From contig NZ_JANKMS010000001.1 in the NCBI RefSeq assembly GCF_024649945.1, positions 310,001-374,000 of the forward strand: a DNA stretch of 64,000 nucleotides. The letters run 5' to 3'. The notes beneath the pieces were generated by a model. The model was not told where the DNA came from, ran no database searches, and saw only the letters and a list, made by a program, of their open reading frames with translations. Origin of the DNA: Flavobacterium panacis. Lineage in GTDB: Bacteria > Bacteroidota > Bacteroidia > Flavobacteriales > Flavobacteriaceae. Shown piece by piece: positions 33,469 to 42,522 of the stretch (positions are counted from its first letter, which is position 1; the number at the start of each line of letters is the position of its first letter). Position numbers and translations under genes: made by a program.

Positions 33469-35991
33469 ATGAAAAATATACTGACAATGCTCATCGTTAT
33501 AATTTTCCCTGCCATAATCCAAGCCCAGGATATGAAAGGAATGGAGATGGATAAAAAACAGCCCACAGAAGAGTCAAAGTCTTCTACTTACACCTGTCCC
33601 ATGCATCCTGAAATTCACGAATCCAAACCGGGAAACTGTCCAAAATGCGGCATGAAACTAGTACCGGAAAAAACAAAAAAACAAAAAGAAGCATCATCCC
33701 ATAAGGACAATGAAAAACAGGTTTCCAAAAAGCAAGCCAGCCAACAGGAAGCGCCAGTAAAGGGCAGCAGCAATGATATAAACACTCAAAAAGCAGCTGG
33801 AGAAAATAACCCACAGCCTCGTGTAGTCCGGTATGATCTTTATGTAAGAGATACCATTGTAAATTTTACAGGAAAACCCAAAAGAGCTATAGCTGTTAAT
33901 GGGCAAATACCCATGCCTACCCTGACCTTCACAGAAGGGGATATTGCTGAAATCTATGTCCATAATGAACTCAATGAAGACACTTCTCTGCACTGGCACG
34001 GTTTATTCTTACCCAATAAGTATGATGGTGTGCCAAACTTGACACAAATGCCAATTAAGCCGCACACGACACATCTGTATACTTTTCCTATTATTCAGCA
34101 TGGCACACACTGGTACCACAGCCACACTGAACTTCAAGAACAAATTGGCATGTACGGTTCTTTTATTATGAATAAAAAAACCGATGCTCCAACTTTCCGA
34201 AAAGGAATAGATGATCTGCCGACTGTTCCGATAGTACTGAGCGAATGGACAGATATGAAACCTGAAAATGTACACCGTCTGCTGCATAATGCATCAGACT
34301 GGTTTGCTATTAAGAAAGGAACAACGCAAAGCTATGCAGAAGCGGTAAGACAAGGATATTTTAAGGACAAAATTAAAAATGAATGGAAACGTATGAATGC
34401 CATGGATGTCAGTGATGTATATTACGACAAATTTTTGATTAATGGAAAAAGTGAAAGTCAGCTTTCCCAATTTAAAGCAGGTGATAAAGTCCGGCTGCGA
34501 GTTGCCAATGGCGGTGCATCAACCTATTTCTGGCTGACCTACGCTGGTGGAAAAATTACAGTTGTTGCCAATGACGGCAATGACGTAGAGCCGGTTGATG
34601 TAGATCGTTTAATTATTGCAGTTTCTGAAACCTATGATATAATTGTAACCATACCTGCAGATAAAACCGCTTATGAATTTTTGGCAACATCAGAGGACCG
34701 AACAAAATCTACCTCCCTGTACATTGGCGGCGGAATTAAACAACTCGCAGCACCACTGCCTAAACTCAAATACTTTGAAGGAATGAAAATGATGAATGGC
34801 ATGATGAAAATGAATGGTGATCTGGATGATATGGGAATGAGCATGAGCCTCAATAAAATGGATATGAATGTAGTAATGTATCCTGAAATTACTGGTGCGC
34901 TAAAACCAAAAAAAAATATGGAGATGGACGGTATGAAAATGGGTGCCGAACAATACGACGCCAATGCGCTTTCAGATATTACCACCCTGAACTATGCAAT
35001 GCTAAAATCCCCAACCAAAACAACACTTCCTGAAAATGCCCCGGTAAAAGAATTAAAATTTGAGCTGACCGGTAATATGAATCGATATGTATGGAGTCTG
35101 GACAATAAAGTAGTTTCTGAATCAGATAAAATATTAATCAAAAAAGGTGAAAATGTACGAATCATTTTGCATAATAATTCTATGATGCGCCATCCAATGC
35201 ACCTGCATGGGCATGATTTCAGGGTCCTTAACGGACAGGGAGAATATGCACCATTAAAAAATGTGATTGATATAATGCCGATGGAAACCGATACTTTGGA
35301 GTTTAATGCCAATGTAGAGGGAGACTGGTTTTTTCACTGTCATATTTTGTACCATATGATGAGCGGAATGGGAAGGGTTTTTACCTATGAAAATCAACCT
35401 GCCAATCCTGAAATACCAGATCCTAAATTAGCACAACGAAAATTATTTGCCGATGACAGAAAATTCCATTTTATGGCAGAGAACGACTTTGCAACCAATG
35501 GAAATGATGGTGAAGCAATGTATCAAAGTACGCGCTGGAGTATTGGAACCGAATGGAGATTAGGATATAATGAGATGCATGGTTATGAAACCGAGACGCA
35601 TATTGGACGATATATTGGAAAAATGCAATGGTTAATGCCATTTGTCGGATTTGACTGGAGATATCGAAAAATGGGAGAAGATGTACAAGAAAGAAACCTT
35701 TTTGGACAAAACAATACTAAAGATAAACGTGCCGTAGCAAGTTTAGGGGTCAATTACACCCTTCCCATGCTAATAGTTGCACAGGCTGAAGTTTTTACGG
35801 ACGGTAAAGTCAGATTACAGTTTGAACGTAAGGACATTCCAGTTTCCAAAAGGCTAAGAATGAATTTGATGTGGAACACCGACAAGGAATATATGGCAGG
35901 ACTACGGTATATAATCACCAGATGGGGTTCTCTTTCTTCCCACTATGACAGCGATATGGGCTTTGGCGCCGGTTTTATTTTAAATTATTAA
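33469..35991 (+). CDS. Multicopper oxidase (CopA/PcoA-type) with heavy-metal-binding domain and barrel-like C-terminal tail
   Basis: About 840 residues from ATG 33469, chosen because it gives a clean signal peptide (MKNILTMLIVIIFPAIIQAQ); ATG 33445 is an alternative. Order: a heavy-metal-binding domain ([10 protein letters not shown], then CPKCGMKLVP), a Lys/Gln-rich linker, then three cupredoxin domains with all four copper motifs: LHWHGLF, HWYHSHTE, HPMHLHGHDF and FFHCHILYHMMSGM. A Met-rich stretch (GMKMMNGMMKMNGD and following) lies before the last domain, as in PcoA. The final 150 residues (from STRWSIGTEWRLGYNE to GFGAGFILNY) alternate like outer-membrane strands, end in an aromatic residue, and resemble CopB. 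Oxidation of Cu(I) to Cu(II) outside the cytoplasm is the family role; the fused tail is inferred to be an outer-membrane anchor. Confidence 0.87.
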   Translation: MKNILTMLIVIIFPAIIQAQDMKGMEMDKKQPTEESKSSTYTCPMHPEIHESKPGNCPKCGMKLVPEKTKKQKEASSHKDNEKQVSKKQASQQEAPVKGSSNDINTQKAAGENNPQPRVVRYDLYVRDTIVNFTGKPKRAIAVNGQIPMPTLTFTEGDIAEIYVHNELNEDTSLHWHGLFLPNKYDGVPNLTQMPIKPHTTHLYTFPIIQHGTHWYHSHTELQEQIGMYGSFIMNKKTDAPTFRKGIDDLPTVPIVLSEWTDMKPENVHRLLHNASDWFAIKKGTTQSYAEAVRQGYFKDKIKNEWKRMNAMDVSDVYYDKFLINGKSESQLSQFKAGDKVRLRVANGGASTYFWLTYAGGKITVVANDGNDVEPVDVDRLIIAVSETYDIIVTIPADKTAYEFLATSEDRTKSTSLYIGGGIKQLAAPLPKLKYFEGMKMMNGMMKMNGDLDDMGMSMSLNKMDMNVVMYPEITGALKPKKNMEMDGMKMGAEQYDANALSDITTLNYAMLKSPTKTTLPENAPVKELKFELTGNMNRYVWSLDNKVVSESDKILIKKGENVRIILHNNSMMRHPMHLHGHDFRVLNGQGEYAPLKNVIDIMPMETDTLEFNANVEGDWFFHCHILYHMMSGMGRVFTYENQPANPEIPDPKLAQRKLFADDRKFHFMAENDFATNGNDGEAMYQSTRWSIGTEWRLGYNEMHGYETETHIGRYIGKMQWLMPFVGFDWRYRKMGEDVQERNLFGQNNTKDKRAVASLGVNYTLPMLIVAQAEVFTDGKVRLQFERKDIPVSKRLRMNLMWNTDKEYMAGLRYIITRWGSLSSHYDSDMGFGAGFILNY

Positions 35992-36339
35992 TGTTGTCTG
36001 ATTAGAATATAAAAATATACATTACAATGGATTAAACCGACACTCGATCATTAGAAGGTGCCGCTGATATCACAACTTTATTTATCAATTAAAGAATGCC
36101 AATCTTAAATTAAAGATTGGCATTCTTTTATTAGACTATAAAACAGATCCTTCTTTTTATAGTAAGATGAGGATTTGTGATAGTATGCTTTAAATATGCC
36201 GCTTCAAGAATTAAAACAATCTTTAAAAATTATTTTAACAAAATACTTAGTAAATTAACAATAAGACATTGAGAAAGAATATTGGAAATAAAATTACAAT
36301 TATTACTTTTACATACTAATTCTATAGGATATAAGAAGT
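35992..36339. other. Intergenic region between copper locus and outer-membrane genes
   Basis: 348 bp. It holds the terminator at 36091-36128 and an AT-rich stretch that should carry the promoter of the next gene. No other gene or repeat is seen. Confidence 0.55.
36091..36128. terminator. Strong bidirectional-type terminator
   Basis: AAAGAATGCCAATCTT (36091-36106) and its exact complement (36113-36128) form a 16-bp stem with a 6-nt loop; T-rich on the 3' side. It ends the copper locus. Confidence 0.85.
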
Positions 36340-37656
36340 ATGATAATTAAAACGGCAGCAAAAAAAAAACACCTACTGTTTTTTCTCTTTTTATTTATCA
36401 TTCAATTAAGTGCTCAGGAAAAAGACACCATATCTCAGCAGTTTTTAATGAACATAGAAATAAGGCCACGAGCCGAGTACACTTCAAATTATGTACTGCC
36501 TCCAAACGACTCTGCCGATCCTTATTTTTACATCACGCAGAGAAATAGGTTTTCTATGCAGTATGCAAGAGAAAAATGGCTAATAAAATCTGATTTGCAG
36601 GAAATTCATCTTTGGGACCAAAACAACAGGGCCTCCAAAGTAGAAAGCATCAATTTTTCTCAGTTGTATTTTGAAACTAAATTTAAATCGTTAAATGTAC
36701 GATTAGGAAGGCAAAGCATTTTATTAGATAATGGCAGACTGTTCTCTGATGCGCCCTGGGCACAGCAAGGAAGAGCTCATGAAGGAATCCGAATAATGAA
36801 ATATTCAAAACATCTCTCTAATGACTTTTTCTTTTTATTTACCAGAGATTACAATACTGGATTTGAGCCGGCCTATTCACCTGTAGCTTCCAATAAATAT
36901 AAATATCTGCTGGCAAATAGCCTTATTTACAATACTAGTAAAGGATTTTCATTTAACTCATTAAATGCAGTTGATTTTTTAGAGAACGCAAATTCGCAGC
37001 AACTATATACTCGTGCAACGATGGGTGGCCGGATAGATTTTAGAAATAAGCAATGGTATTATACCCTAAATTCCTATCTGCAGTTTGGCCGTAATGTTAA
37101 AGGTCAAAAATTATTGGCGTACTATTTTCAGCCTGAGATTAAATTGTCGCTGTTAAAATCTACCTGGCGTTTAGGTGCTGAAATAATTAGCGGAAGCAAA
37201 TCTAAATTGTCTAGCAGCAGGTCTGGGGATTTTGATGTATTGTATGGGGTTACATGGAAATTCAATGGAAACATGAATGTATTTACACGTTTTCCAAATG
37301 ATGTTAATGGAAAAGGGTTGGTAAATCCTTATTTGTTTACAACAATTCCGCTAAACAATAAATTAACACTTCGCTCCGATTTTCACTTATTTTACACCCA
37401 ATATCCCCTTTTAAATAATTCAGGTCAGGAAATGTCAAAGTTTCTTGGGTTTGAAAATGATTTTTCAATAAAATACATGCCTGTCAGAGAAATAGAAATA
37501 AATTATGCCTTTTCATTTTATAAGTCATCAGGGGCTATGCAGTACCTGCCAAAAATACAAGATGAAAATAAGCTGGCTCTTTGGAGCTATCTTATGGTCT
37601 CGTATAATTTTAATGCCCTAAATTTAAAGACACTTAAAAAAAAGCACTTAAATTAA
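36340..37656 (+). CDS. Outer-membrane beta-barrel protein, alginate-export-like
   Basis: 438 residues. Signal peptide (LLFFLFLFIIQLSAQ). The rest alternates as beta strands: MNIEIRPRAEYTSNYVLPP, then YITQRNRFSMQYAREKW and VRLGRQSILLDNGRLF, and ends in YLMVSYNFNALNLK. The RPRAEY, NRFSMQY and LGRQ patterns are those of the alginate-export porin family, so a small-molecule or metal-complex channel is likely; alginate as substrate is not implied. It stands alone between a terminator and the Cys-rich gene 81 bp downstream. Confidence 0.72.
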   Translation: MIIKTAAKKKHLLFFLFLFIIQLSAQEKDTISQQFLMNIEIRPRAEYTSNYVLPPNDSADPYFYITQRNRFSMQYAREKWLIKSDLQEIHLWDQNNRASKVESINFSQLYFETKFKSLNVRLGRQSILLDNGRLFSDAPWAQQGRAHEGIRIMKYSKHLSNDFFFLFTRDYNTGFEPAYSPVASNKYKYLLANSLIYNTSKGFSFNSLNAVDFLENANSQQLYTRATMGGRIDFRNKQWYYTLNSYLQFGRNVKGQKLLAYYFQPEIKLSLLKSTWRLGAEIISGSKSKLSSSRSGDFDVLYGVTWKFNGNMNVFTRFPNDVNGKGLVNPYLFTTIPLNNKLTLRSDFHLFYTQYPLLNNSGQEMSKFLGFENDFSIKYMPVREIEINYAFSFYKSSGAMQYLPKIQDENKLALWSYLMVSYNFNALNLKTLKKKHLN

Positions 37657-37737
37657 AGTATTTTTTAATGCATTTGCTTGGAGAATGACTATAATAAAAA
37701 TACATTTTTAATCATAATTTATATTTAAATTCGCAGT

Positions 37738-38061
37738 GTGAAAGCATTGGCAACAATAATATCGTTTATAGTACTGTTCCTTTCAACAGTACCATGCTCT
37801 GCATTAGTGAAACACTCAAAATGCGCAGTAGAGAAAAACTGCGGTAATGATTCACATGACTGCGGTAATGACTGCAATGGAAAATGCTCCCCCTTTTATT
37901 CCTGCGGGACTTGTGTGGGGTTTACAATAAATTTTAACTCTGCAGTTATTACTGAAAAATTAGAATTTATTCTGCACGATGTTTCGCCAACACCAACTTA
38001 CAATAAATTTGTTGATTCTTCATTCATCTGCAAAATCTGGCAGCCTCCCAAAATTTCTTAG
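37738..38061 (+). CDS. Small exported Cys-rich protein, DUF6660-like (GTG start)
   Basis: 107 residues with a GTG start: a stop (TAA 37726) lies just upstream in frame and no Met follows. Signal peptide (ALATIISFIVLFLSTVPC). Then a Cys/Asp/Asn-rich loop (CGNDSHDCGNDCNGKC) and SPFYSCGTCVGF, and the C-terminus KIWQPPKIS. The CSPF/Y.C..C and WQPPK features are shared with the 61408 protein; the 17897 protein is a looser match. A near-consensus -7 box (TATATTTA, 37720-37727) lies 10 bp before the start, so the transcript may be almost leaderless. It directly precedes a TonB-dependent receptor, suggesting a partner in metal or metallophore handling; inferred. Confidence 0.7.
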   Translation: MKALATIISFIVLFLSTVPCSALVKHSKCAVEKNCGNDSHDCGNDCNGKCSPFYSCGTCVGFTINFNSAVITEKLEFILHDVSPTPTYNKFVDSSFICKIWQPPKIS

Positions 38062-38139
38062 TCTAAAAACAGTGTTATTTTGCATGATTCTTTAATCATG
38101 TAAGGCTATTATGTCTATTAACCATTAAGAAAAATCTAA

Positions 38140-40317
38140 ATGCTCAAATATATTTTACTGATTGTGGCAATAACATCTATTGGCACTGCGCAGGCACAGA
38201 ATAAAATTACTTTTCATATAAAGAATGCTGATAATAATGAAGCTGTAAAAGGTGCTTCAGCAAAAATTGAAGAAACCAATTCCGTTATCTCATCTGGTAA
38301 TGATGGCAACATCATTATTGAAAATTTAAAAGATGGAGATTACACATTATCCATTTCAATAGAAGGATTTGCCCCAAATAAAACGCTTTTTAAAGTACCT
38401 TCAACTGTCAGTCTTATAGAAATAAAATTGCAGAGCGAGGAAGAAGAGGCTGAAGAAATGGAAGAAATTATTGTTACTTCAACAAGAGGTACCAGAACCA
38501 TCAGCAATATTCCAACCAGAGTTGAATTCATTGCCGGAGAAGAGCTGGAAGAAAAAGCCAATATGAAACCCGGAGACATTCGTATGATGCTTAATGAAAG
38601 TACCGGAATTCAGACCCAGCAGACTTCTGCAACTTCAGGAAATTCTTCCATCAGGATTCAAGGCTTAGACGGAAGATATACCCAGATTCTAAAAGACGGT
38701 TTTCCTTTATACTCTGGCGCGTCAAGCGGACTTGGGTTACTGCAGACTCCTCCATTAGATTTAAAGCAGGTTGAAATAATCAAAGGTTCCGCCTCTACTC
38801 TTTACGGTGGAGGAGCAATCGCTGGTTTAGTAAATCTTGTTTCTAAAACCCCGACCGAAGAAAGGGAGCTGCGATTTTTAATTAATGGAACTTCAGCTCT
38901 TGGACTGGATATAAATGGATTTTATTCTCAGCAGTTTGATAAAATTGGATTAACTGTCTTTGCTTCCCACGATCGCAACGCTCCTTATGATCCCGCTCAT
39001 ATACAGCTTACAGCTATTCCTAAATTTGAGCGTTTTAATTTTAACCCTAAACTTTTTGTCAATTTTAATGAAAATACCAAACTTAATTTCGGCATCAATA
39101 CCGTTTTTGAAAACCGTTTAGGCGGAAATATTGAGTACATCAAAGATCAAAGTAAATATCCTGACAGTTATTTCGAAAAGAATAAAACACAGAGAATAAG
39201 CACGCAATTTTCCCTGACACATAAATTTAATGAGCAGGAATCGGTTACAATTAAAAACAGTTTTAATAATTTCAGCCGTGTCATCACCATTCCTGATTAT
39301 GTATTTGATGGTCTGCAGAATAGTACCTTTTCTGAAATCAGTTATTCTAAAAACGGCAAAATTGCTCAATGGGCTGCTGGTGTAAATTTATATACGGACA
39401 GCTTTACTGAAAACAGTCCAACCGCTTTTCCGTTAAGAAATTATAATCAGATAACATATGGGGCTTTCCTTCAGAACACCATAAAAGCAAAAGAATGGCT
39501 GGAAATTGAAACAGGCCTCAGAAGTGATTATGTAATTGATTACGGATATTCTCTCCTTCCGAGAATTTCGGCATTATTTAAATTCAATTCTAAGCTTACA
39601 TCCAGAATTGGAGGAGGCCTAGGCTACAAAACACCAACGATTTTTACAGAAGAAAGCGAACGCATCCAATATCGAAATGTATTGCCTATTAACAGCGATT
39701 TCAATAAACTTGAAAAAAGCTACGGTGTTAACTTTGATATAAACTATAAAACTAAAATTACCAATGACCTTTCCTTATCATGGAATCAGTTATTTTTCTA
39801 CACGAATGTTGATAATCCTCTTATATTAAATTCTCTTCCTGATGACCTTTATCAGTTTGCAAATGTTAATGGATATTTGGATACTAAAGGAACTGAAACA
39901 AATGTGAAATTAGGATATAAAGATTTTAAATTATTTCTGGGGTATACCTTCACTGATGCTTCTATAAATGCAAATGGAGTAAAATCCGAAAATCCTCTTA
40001 CCGCAAAACACAGATTAAATAATGTTTTAATGTATGAAGTTGAAGATAAATGGAAAGCTGGTTTAGAAGCTTACTATTACAGCAATCAAAAATTAAGTGA
40101 TGGCACGACCGGAACAGCTTACTGGATTTTTGGCTTTATGGCAGAAAGGCTTTGGGAAAATTTTTCCCTTTATGCCAATTTTGAAAATTTTACTGATACC
40201 CGGCAAACTAAATTTGGAAGCATATATACAGGTCCTATTTCAAATCCTGTTTTCAAAGATATCTATGCTCCTCTGGACGGATTTGTTGTGAATGCAGGAA
40301 TAAAGATAAAAATTTAA
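38140..40317 (+). CDS. TonB-dependent receptor
   Basis: 725 residues. Signal peptide (ILLIVAITSIGTAQAQ), then a carboxypeptidase-regulatory-like beta domain (about 20-100) typical of Bacteroidota receptors. The TonB box region EEIIVTSTRGTRTISNIPT is followed by the plug (IRIQGLDGRYTQILKDGFPL, then VEIIKGSASTLYGGGAIAG) and a 22-strand barrel ending NAGIKIKI. It imports a chelated metal or cofactor across the outer membrane. The neighbouring Cys-rich gene (78 bp upstream) and arsenic operon suggest a metal-linked substrate, but the sequence alone does not tell which. A good terminator follows. Confidence 0.9.
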   Translation: MLKYILLIVAITSIGTAQAQNKITFHIKNADNNEAVKGASAKIEETNSVISSGNDGNIIIENLKDGDYTLSISIEGFAPNKTLFKVPSTVSLIEIKLQSEEEEAEEMEEIIVTSTRGTRTISNIPTRVEFIAGEELEEKANMKPGDIRMMLNESTGIQTQQTSATSGNSSIRIQGLDGRYTQILKDGFPLYSGASSGLGLLQTPPLDLKQVEIIKGSASTLYGGGAIAGLVNLVSKTPTEERELRFLINGTSALGLDINGFYSQQFDKIGLTVFASHDRNAPYDPAHIQLTAIPKFERFNFNPKLFVNFNENTKLNFGINTVFENRLGGNIEYIKDQSKYPDSYFEKNKTQRISTQFSLTHKFNEQESVTIKNSFNNFSRVITIPDYVFDGLQNSTFSEISYSKNGKIAQWAAGVNLYTDSFTENSPTAFPLRNYNQITYGAFLQNTIKAKEWLEIETGLRSDYVIDYGYSLLPRISALFKFNSKLTSRIGGGLGYKTPTIFTEESERIQYRNVLPINSDFNKLEKSYGVNFDINYKTKITNDLSLSWNQLFFYTNVDNPLILNSLPDDLYQFANVNGYLDTKGTETNVKLGYKDFKLFLGYTFTDASINANGVKSENPLTAKHRLNNVLMYEVEDKWKAGLEAYYYSNQKLSDGTTGTAYWIFGFMAERLWENFSLYANFENFTDTRQTKFGSIYTGPISNPVFKDIYAPLDGFVVNAGIKIKI

Positions 40318-40384
40318 AGCGAAATACAGTGGCAGTCAATTTTTCGGACTACGGAATTACGCCTAAAGATTGCCATATTTTCAG

Positions 40385-40416
40385 AGACCTTGGAGTGGTA
40401 TTCCAAGGTCTTTTTT
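40385..40416 (+). terminator. Rho-independent terminator after the TonB receptor
   Basis: AGACCTTGGA (40385-40394) pairs exactly with TCCAAGGTCT (40402-40411), 7-nt loop, then a run of T to 40416. Confidence 0.88.
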
Positions 40417-40514
40417 ATTTCATATATATATGATATACAATATGTTGCAAAACACACAAACGCACTTTTAGAAAATTTTCTTATTCAACTGCATGATAAT
40501 TAAATTTTATATCG

Positions 40515-40528
40515 TAATATTGCAATAT
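40515..40528 (+). promoter_or_regulatory. arsR promoter -7 box overlapping a palindromic operator
   Basis: ATATTGCAATAT at 40517-40528 is a perfect 12-bp palindrome. It overlaps a near-consensus -7 box (TAATATTG, 40515-40522; one mismatch to TAnnTTTG) 18 bp before the arsR ATG. A repressor bound here would block polymerase, as expected for autoregulated ArsR. Confidence 0.6.
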
Positions 40529-40540
40529 AAATATAAAACG

Positions 40541-40873
40541 ATGGGAGCAACAAAAACAGATCACTTTACAGAAAGCCAGAACGAGCTGGCTGTTTTAGCC
40601 AAAGCACTAGGCCATCCTGCGCGTATTGCAATTATGGAATATTTATTAAAAGTAGATGCCTGCATCTGCGGGGATATTGTAAATGAACTTCCCCTTTCAC
40701 AGCCGACGGTTTCACAGCATTTGAAAGAATTGAAAAATGCAGGCTTGATTAAAGGGAGCATCGAAGGAAATTCTATCTGCTACTGCATCAATGAACCTGG
40801 ACTTGAAAAAATAAAAGGTTTCTTTCAGCACATATCAGATCATCTTGCCAAAAAGAAAAGCGAATGCTGTTAA
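40541..40873 (+). CDS. arsR: ArsR-family arsenic-responsive repressor
   Basis: 110 residues from ATG 40541. A longer frame (from 40493) exists, but it would run through the promoter palindrome, so the inner Met is preferred. Winged-helix DNA-binding fold: ALGHPARIAIMEYLL, then the recognition helix SQPTVSQHLKELKNAG. The arsenic(III) site is DACICGDI (C41, C43), with further C-terminal Cys (SECC). It should repress its own operon until arsenite binds. The arsN-like gene starts 11 bp after its stop. Confidence 0.9.
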   Translation: MGATKTDHFTESQNELAVLAKALGHPARIAIMEYLLKVDACICGDIVNELPLSQPTVSQHLKELKNAGLIKGSIEGNSICYCINEPGLEKIKGFFQHISDHLAKKKSECC

Positions 40874-40884
40874 TTTAAAAGGAT

Positions 40885-41370
40885 ATGGAAATCAGAAAAC
40901 TTTCGGCCAAAGATTGGGATCAGGTAAAAATAATTTACCAAAAAGGGATAGATACCGGCAATGCCACTTTCCAGACCAGCGCCCCTTCATGGGAAGACTG
41001 GGACAATTCACATCTGGCATCCTGCAGAATTACAATGCAGGAAGATGGCAAGGTGATTGGCTGGGCTGCCCTTACCCCTGTTTCTTCCCGCTGCGTTTAT
41101 GCAGGGGTAGCAGAAGTAAGCGTATATGTGGATCCCGCACATTCAGGAAAAGGAATCGGGCTAACCCTTTTAAATGAACTTGTCAGACAAAGCGAAGCAG
41201 AAGGAATCTGGACGCTTCAGGCAGGGATCTTTCCTGAGAACACGGCAAGTCTCCGCATTCATGAAAAAGCAGGTTTCAGGATACTTGGAACAAGGGAGAA
41301 AATCGGAAAACAAAATGGTACCTGGAGAGATACTGCGCTTCTTGAAAGAAGAAGCTCCCTTATTATTTAA
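40885..41370 (+). CDS. arsN: GNAT N-acetyltransferase, ArsN-like
   Basis: 161 residues, GNAT fold of the phosphinothricin-acetyltransferase branch: GNATFQTSAPSWEDWD, then EVSVYVDPAHSGKGIGLTLL (acetyl-CoA loop Q/HxGKG) and FPENTASLRIHEKAGFRILG. ArsN enzymes in ars operons acetylate organoarsenical antibiotics such as arsinothricin; the operon position, between arsR and DUF6428, supports this. Substrate is inferred. Gaps: 11 bp upstream, 32 bp downstream. Confidence 0.8.
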   Translation: MEIRKLSAKDWDQVKIIYQKGIDTGNATFQTSAPSWEDWDNSHLASCRITMQEDGKVIGWAALTPVSSRCVYAGVAEVSVYVDPAHSGKGIGLTLLNELVRQSEAEGIWTLQAGIFPENTASLRIHEKAGFRILGTREKIGKQNGTWRDTALLERRSSLII

Positions 41371-41402
41371 TAAAAATATAGTATAACTAAATATAAGAAA
41401 TT

Positions 41403-41876
41403 ATGAAACTTTCAGAAATTAAAGAAGTGCTTAAAACAGTAGAAGCTGTAAATTTTGAACTGCCGGACGGAACATTTGTACCGGAATATTTCCACGTAAC
41501 AGAAGTGGGTCTTGTTACCAAAAACTTCATCGACTGCGGAGGAACAGTAAGAAAAGAGACTGTTGTAAACTTCCAGCTTTGGGATGCCAACGACTACGAG
41601 CACAGGCTTAAGCCTCAGAAGCTGATCCACATCATTGAGCTTTCAGAAAAAGTATTGGGAATTGAAGACAATGAAATTGAAGTGGAATACCAGAACACCA
41701 CTATCGGCAAATACGATTTGGATTTTAACGGTAAAAATTTCACTCTGCTTAACAAGCAGACAGCCTGCCTTGCTCAGGAGCAGTGCGGTATTCCTTCAGA
41801 CAAGCCTAAAGTAAAATTATCTCAGTTAAATTCTGATAGCGGTTCTTCATGCACTCCAGGCGGAGGATGCTGCTAA
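41403..41876 (+). CDS. DUF6428 protein of the ars operon
   Basis: 157 residues, soluble, with no signal. It opens MKLSEIKEVLKTVEAVNFEL and has PEYFHVTEVGLVTKNFIDCGG, then VNFQLWDANDYEHRLKP. The last 30 residues form a Cys tail: ACLAQEQCGIP, then SCTPGGGCC, a likely metal(loid)-binding site. DUF6428 is a frequent neighbour of Bacteroidota ars genes; its role is unknown. Sequestering or handing over As(III) through the Cys tail is a reasonable guess. Confidence 0.83.
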   Translation: MKLSEIKEVLKTVEAVNFELPDGTFVPEYFHVTEVGLVTKNFIDCGGTVRKETVVNFQLWDANDYEHRLKPQKLIHIIELSEKVLGIEDNEIEVEYQNTTIGKYDLDFNGKNFTLLNKQTACLAQEQCGIPSDKPKVKLSQLNSDSGSSCTPGGGCC

Positions 41877-41906
41877 TCATTAACCATAAACTATTAGCCA
41901 AAAACT

Positions 41907-42521
41907 ATGTTATATCCACAAATTGAGAATACAGTTAAATCATTTGATTTTAAGCAGATTTCAGAAGAGCGCAAAGCAGTCCTGCAGCCATTAATCGACT
42001 TCATTCAGACCAAAGTGGACAGTAAGCTGGAAACCAGACTGAACCTAATCTGCACGCACAATTCCAGAAGAAGCCACTTATCGCAGGTTTGGGCGCAGAC
42101 TGCCGCTGCCTATTACGGCATCAGAAACGTTTCATGCTATTCAGGAGGAACCGAGGCTACTGCCCTTTTCCCGATGGCAGCGGAGACTTTGAAGGATTCA
42201 GGATTCAATATCAAAACGCTTTCAAAGGGATCAAACCCTGTTTATTCAATAAAATATTCAGCTGATGAACTTCCCGTTATAGGTTTTTCTAAAACCTATG
42301 ATGATGATTTCAATCCTGAAAGCGGATTCGCCGCAATAATGACCTGCTCGCAGGCTGACGGCGGATGCCCGTTTATAGCTGGCGCAGAGAAAAGGATCCC
42401 AATTACTTTTGTAGATCCAAAAATTTCCGACGGAACGCCCCAGCAGAAGGAAACTTATCTGGAGCGAAGCCTGCAGATAGGAACTGAAATGTTTTACGTA
42501 TTCTCACAAATAAAAAAATAA
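41907..42521 (+). CDS. arsC: Arsenate reductase-like low-molecular-weight phosphatase-fold protein
   Basis: 204 residues. The P-loop [17 protein letters not shown] has the CX5R pattern (C49, R55) of thioredoxin-coupled Ars[17 protein letters not shown] (later Cys pair) could relay the disulphide, and VDPKISDG matches the DP loop. It is longer at the N-terminus than the 131-residue Staphylococcus enzyme. It reduces As(V) to As(III) for export by the transporter that starts 1 bp after its stop. Some relatives are annotated only as tyrosine phosphatases. Confidence 0.86.
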   Translation: MLYPQIENTVKSFDFKQISEERKAVLQPLIDFIQTKVDSKLETRLNLICTHNSRRSHLSQVWAQTAAAYYGIRNVSCYSGGTEATALFPMAAETLKDSGFNIKTLSKGSNPVYSIKYSADELPVIGFSKTYDDDFNPESGFAAIMTCSQADGGCPFIAGAEKRIPITFVDPKISDGTPQQKETYLERSLQIGTEMFYVFSQIKK

Positions 42522-42522
42522 A

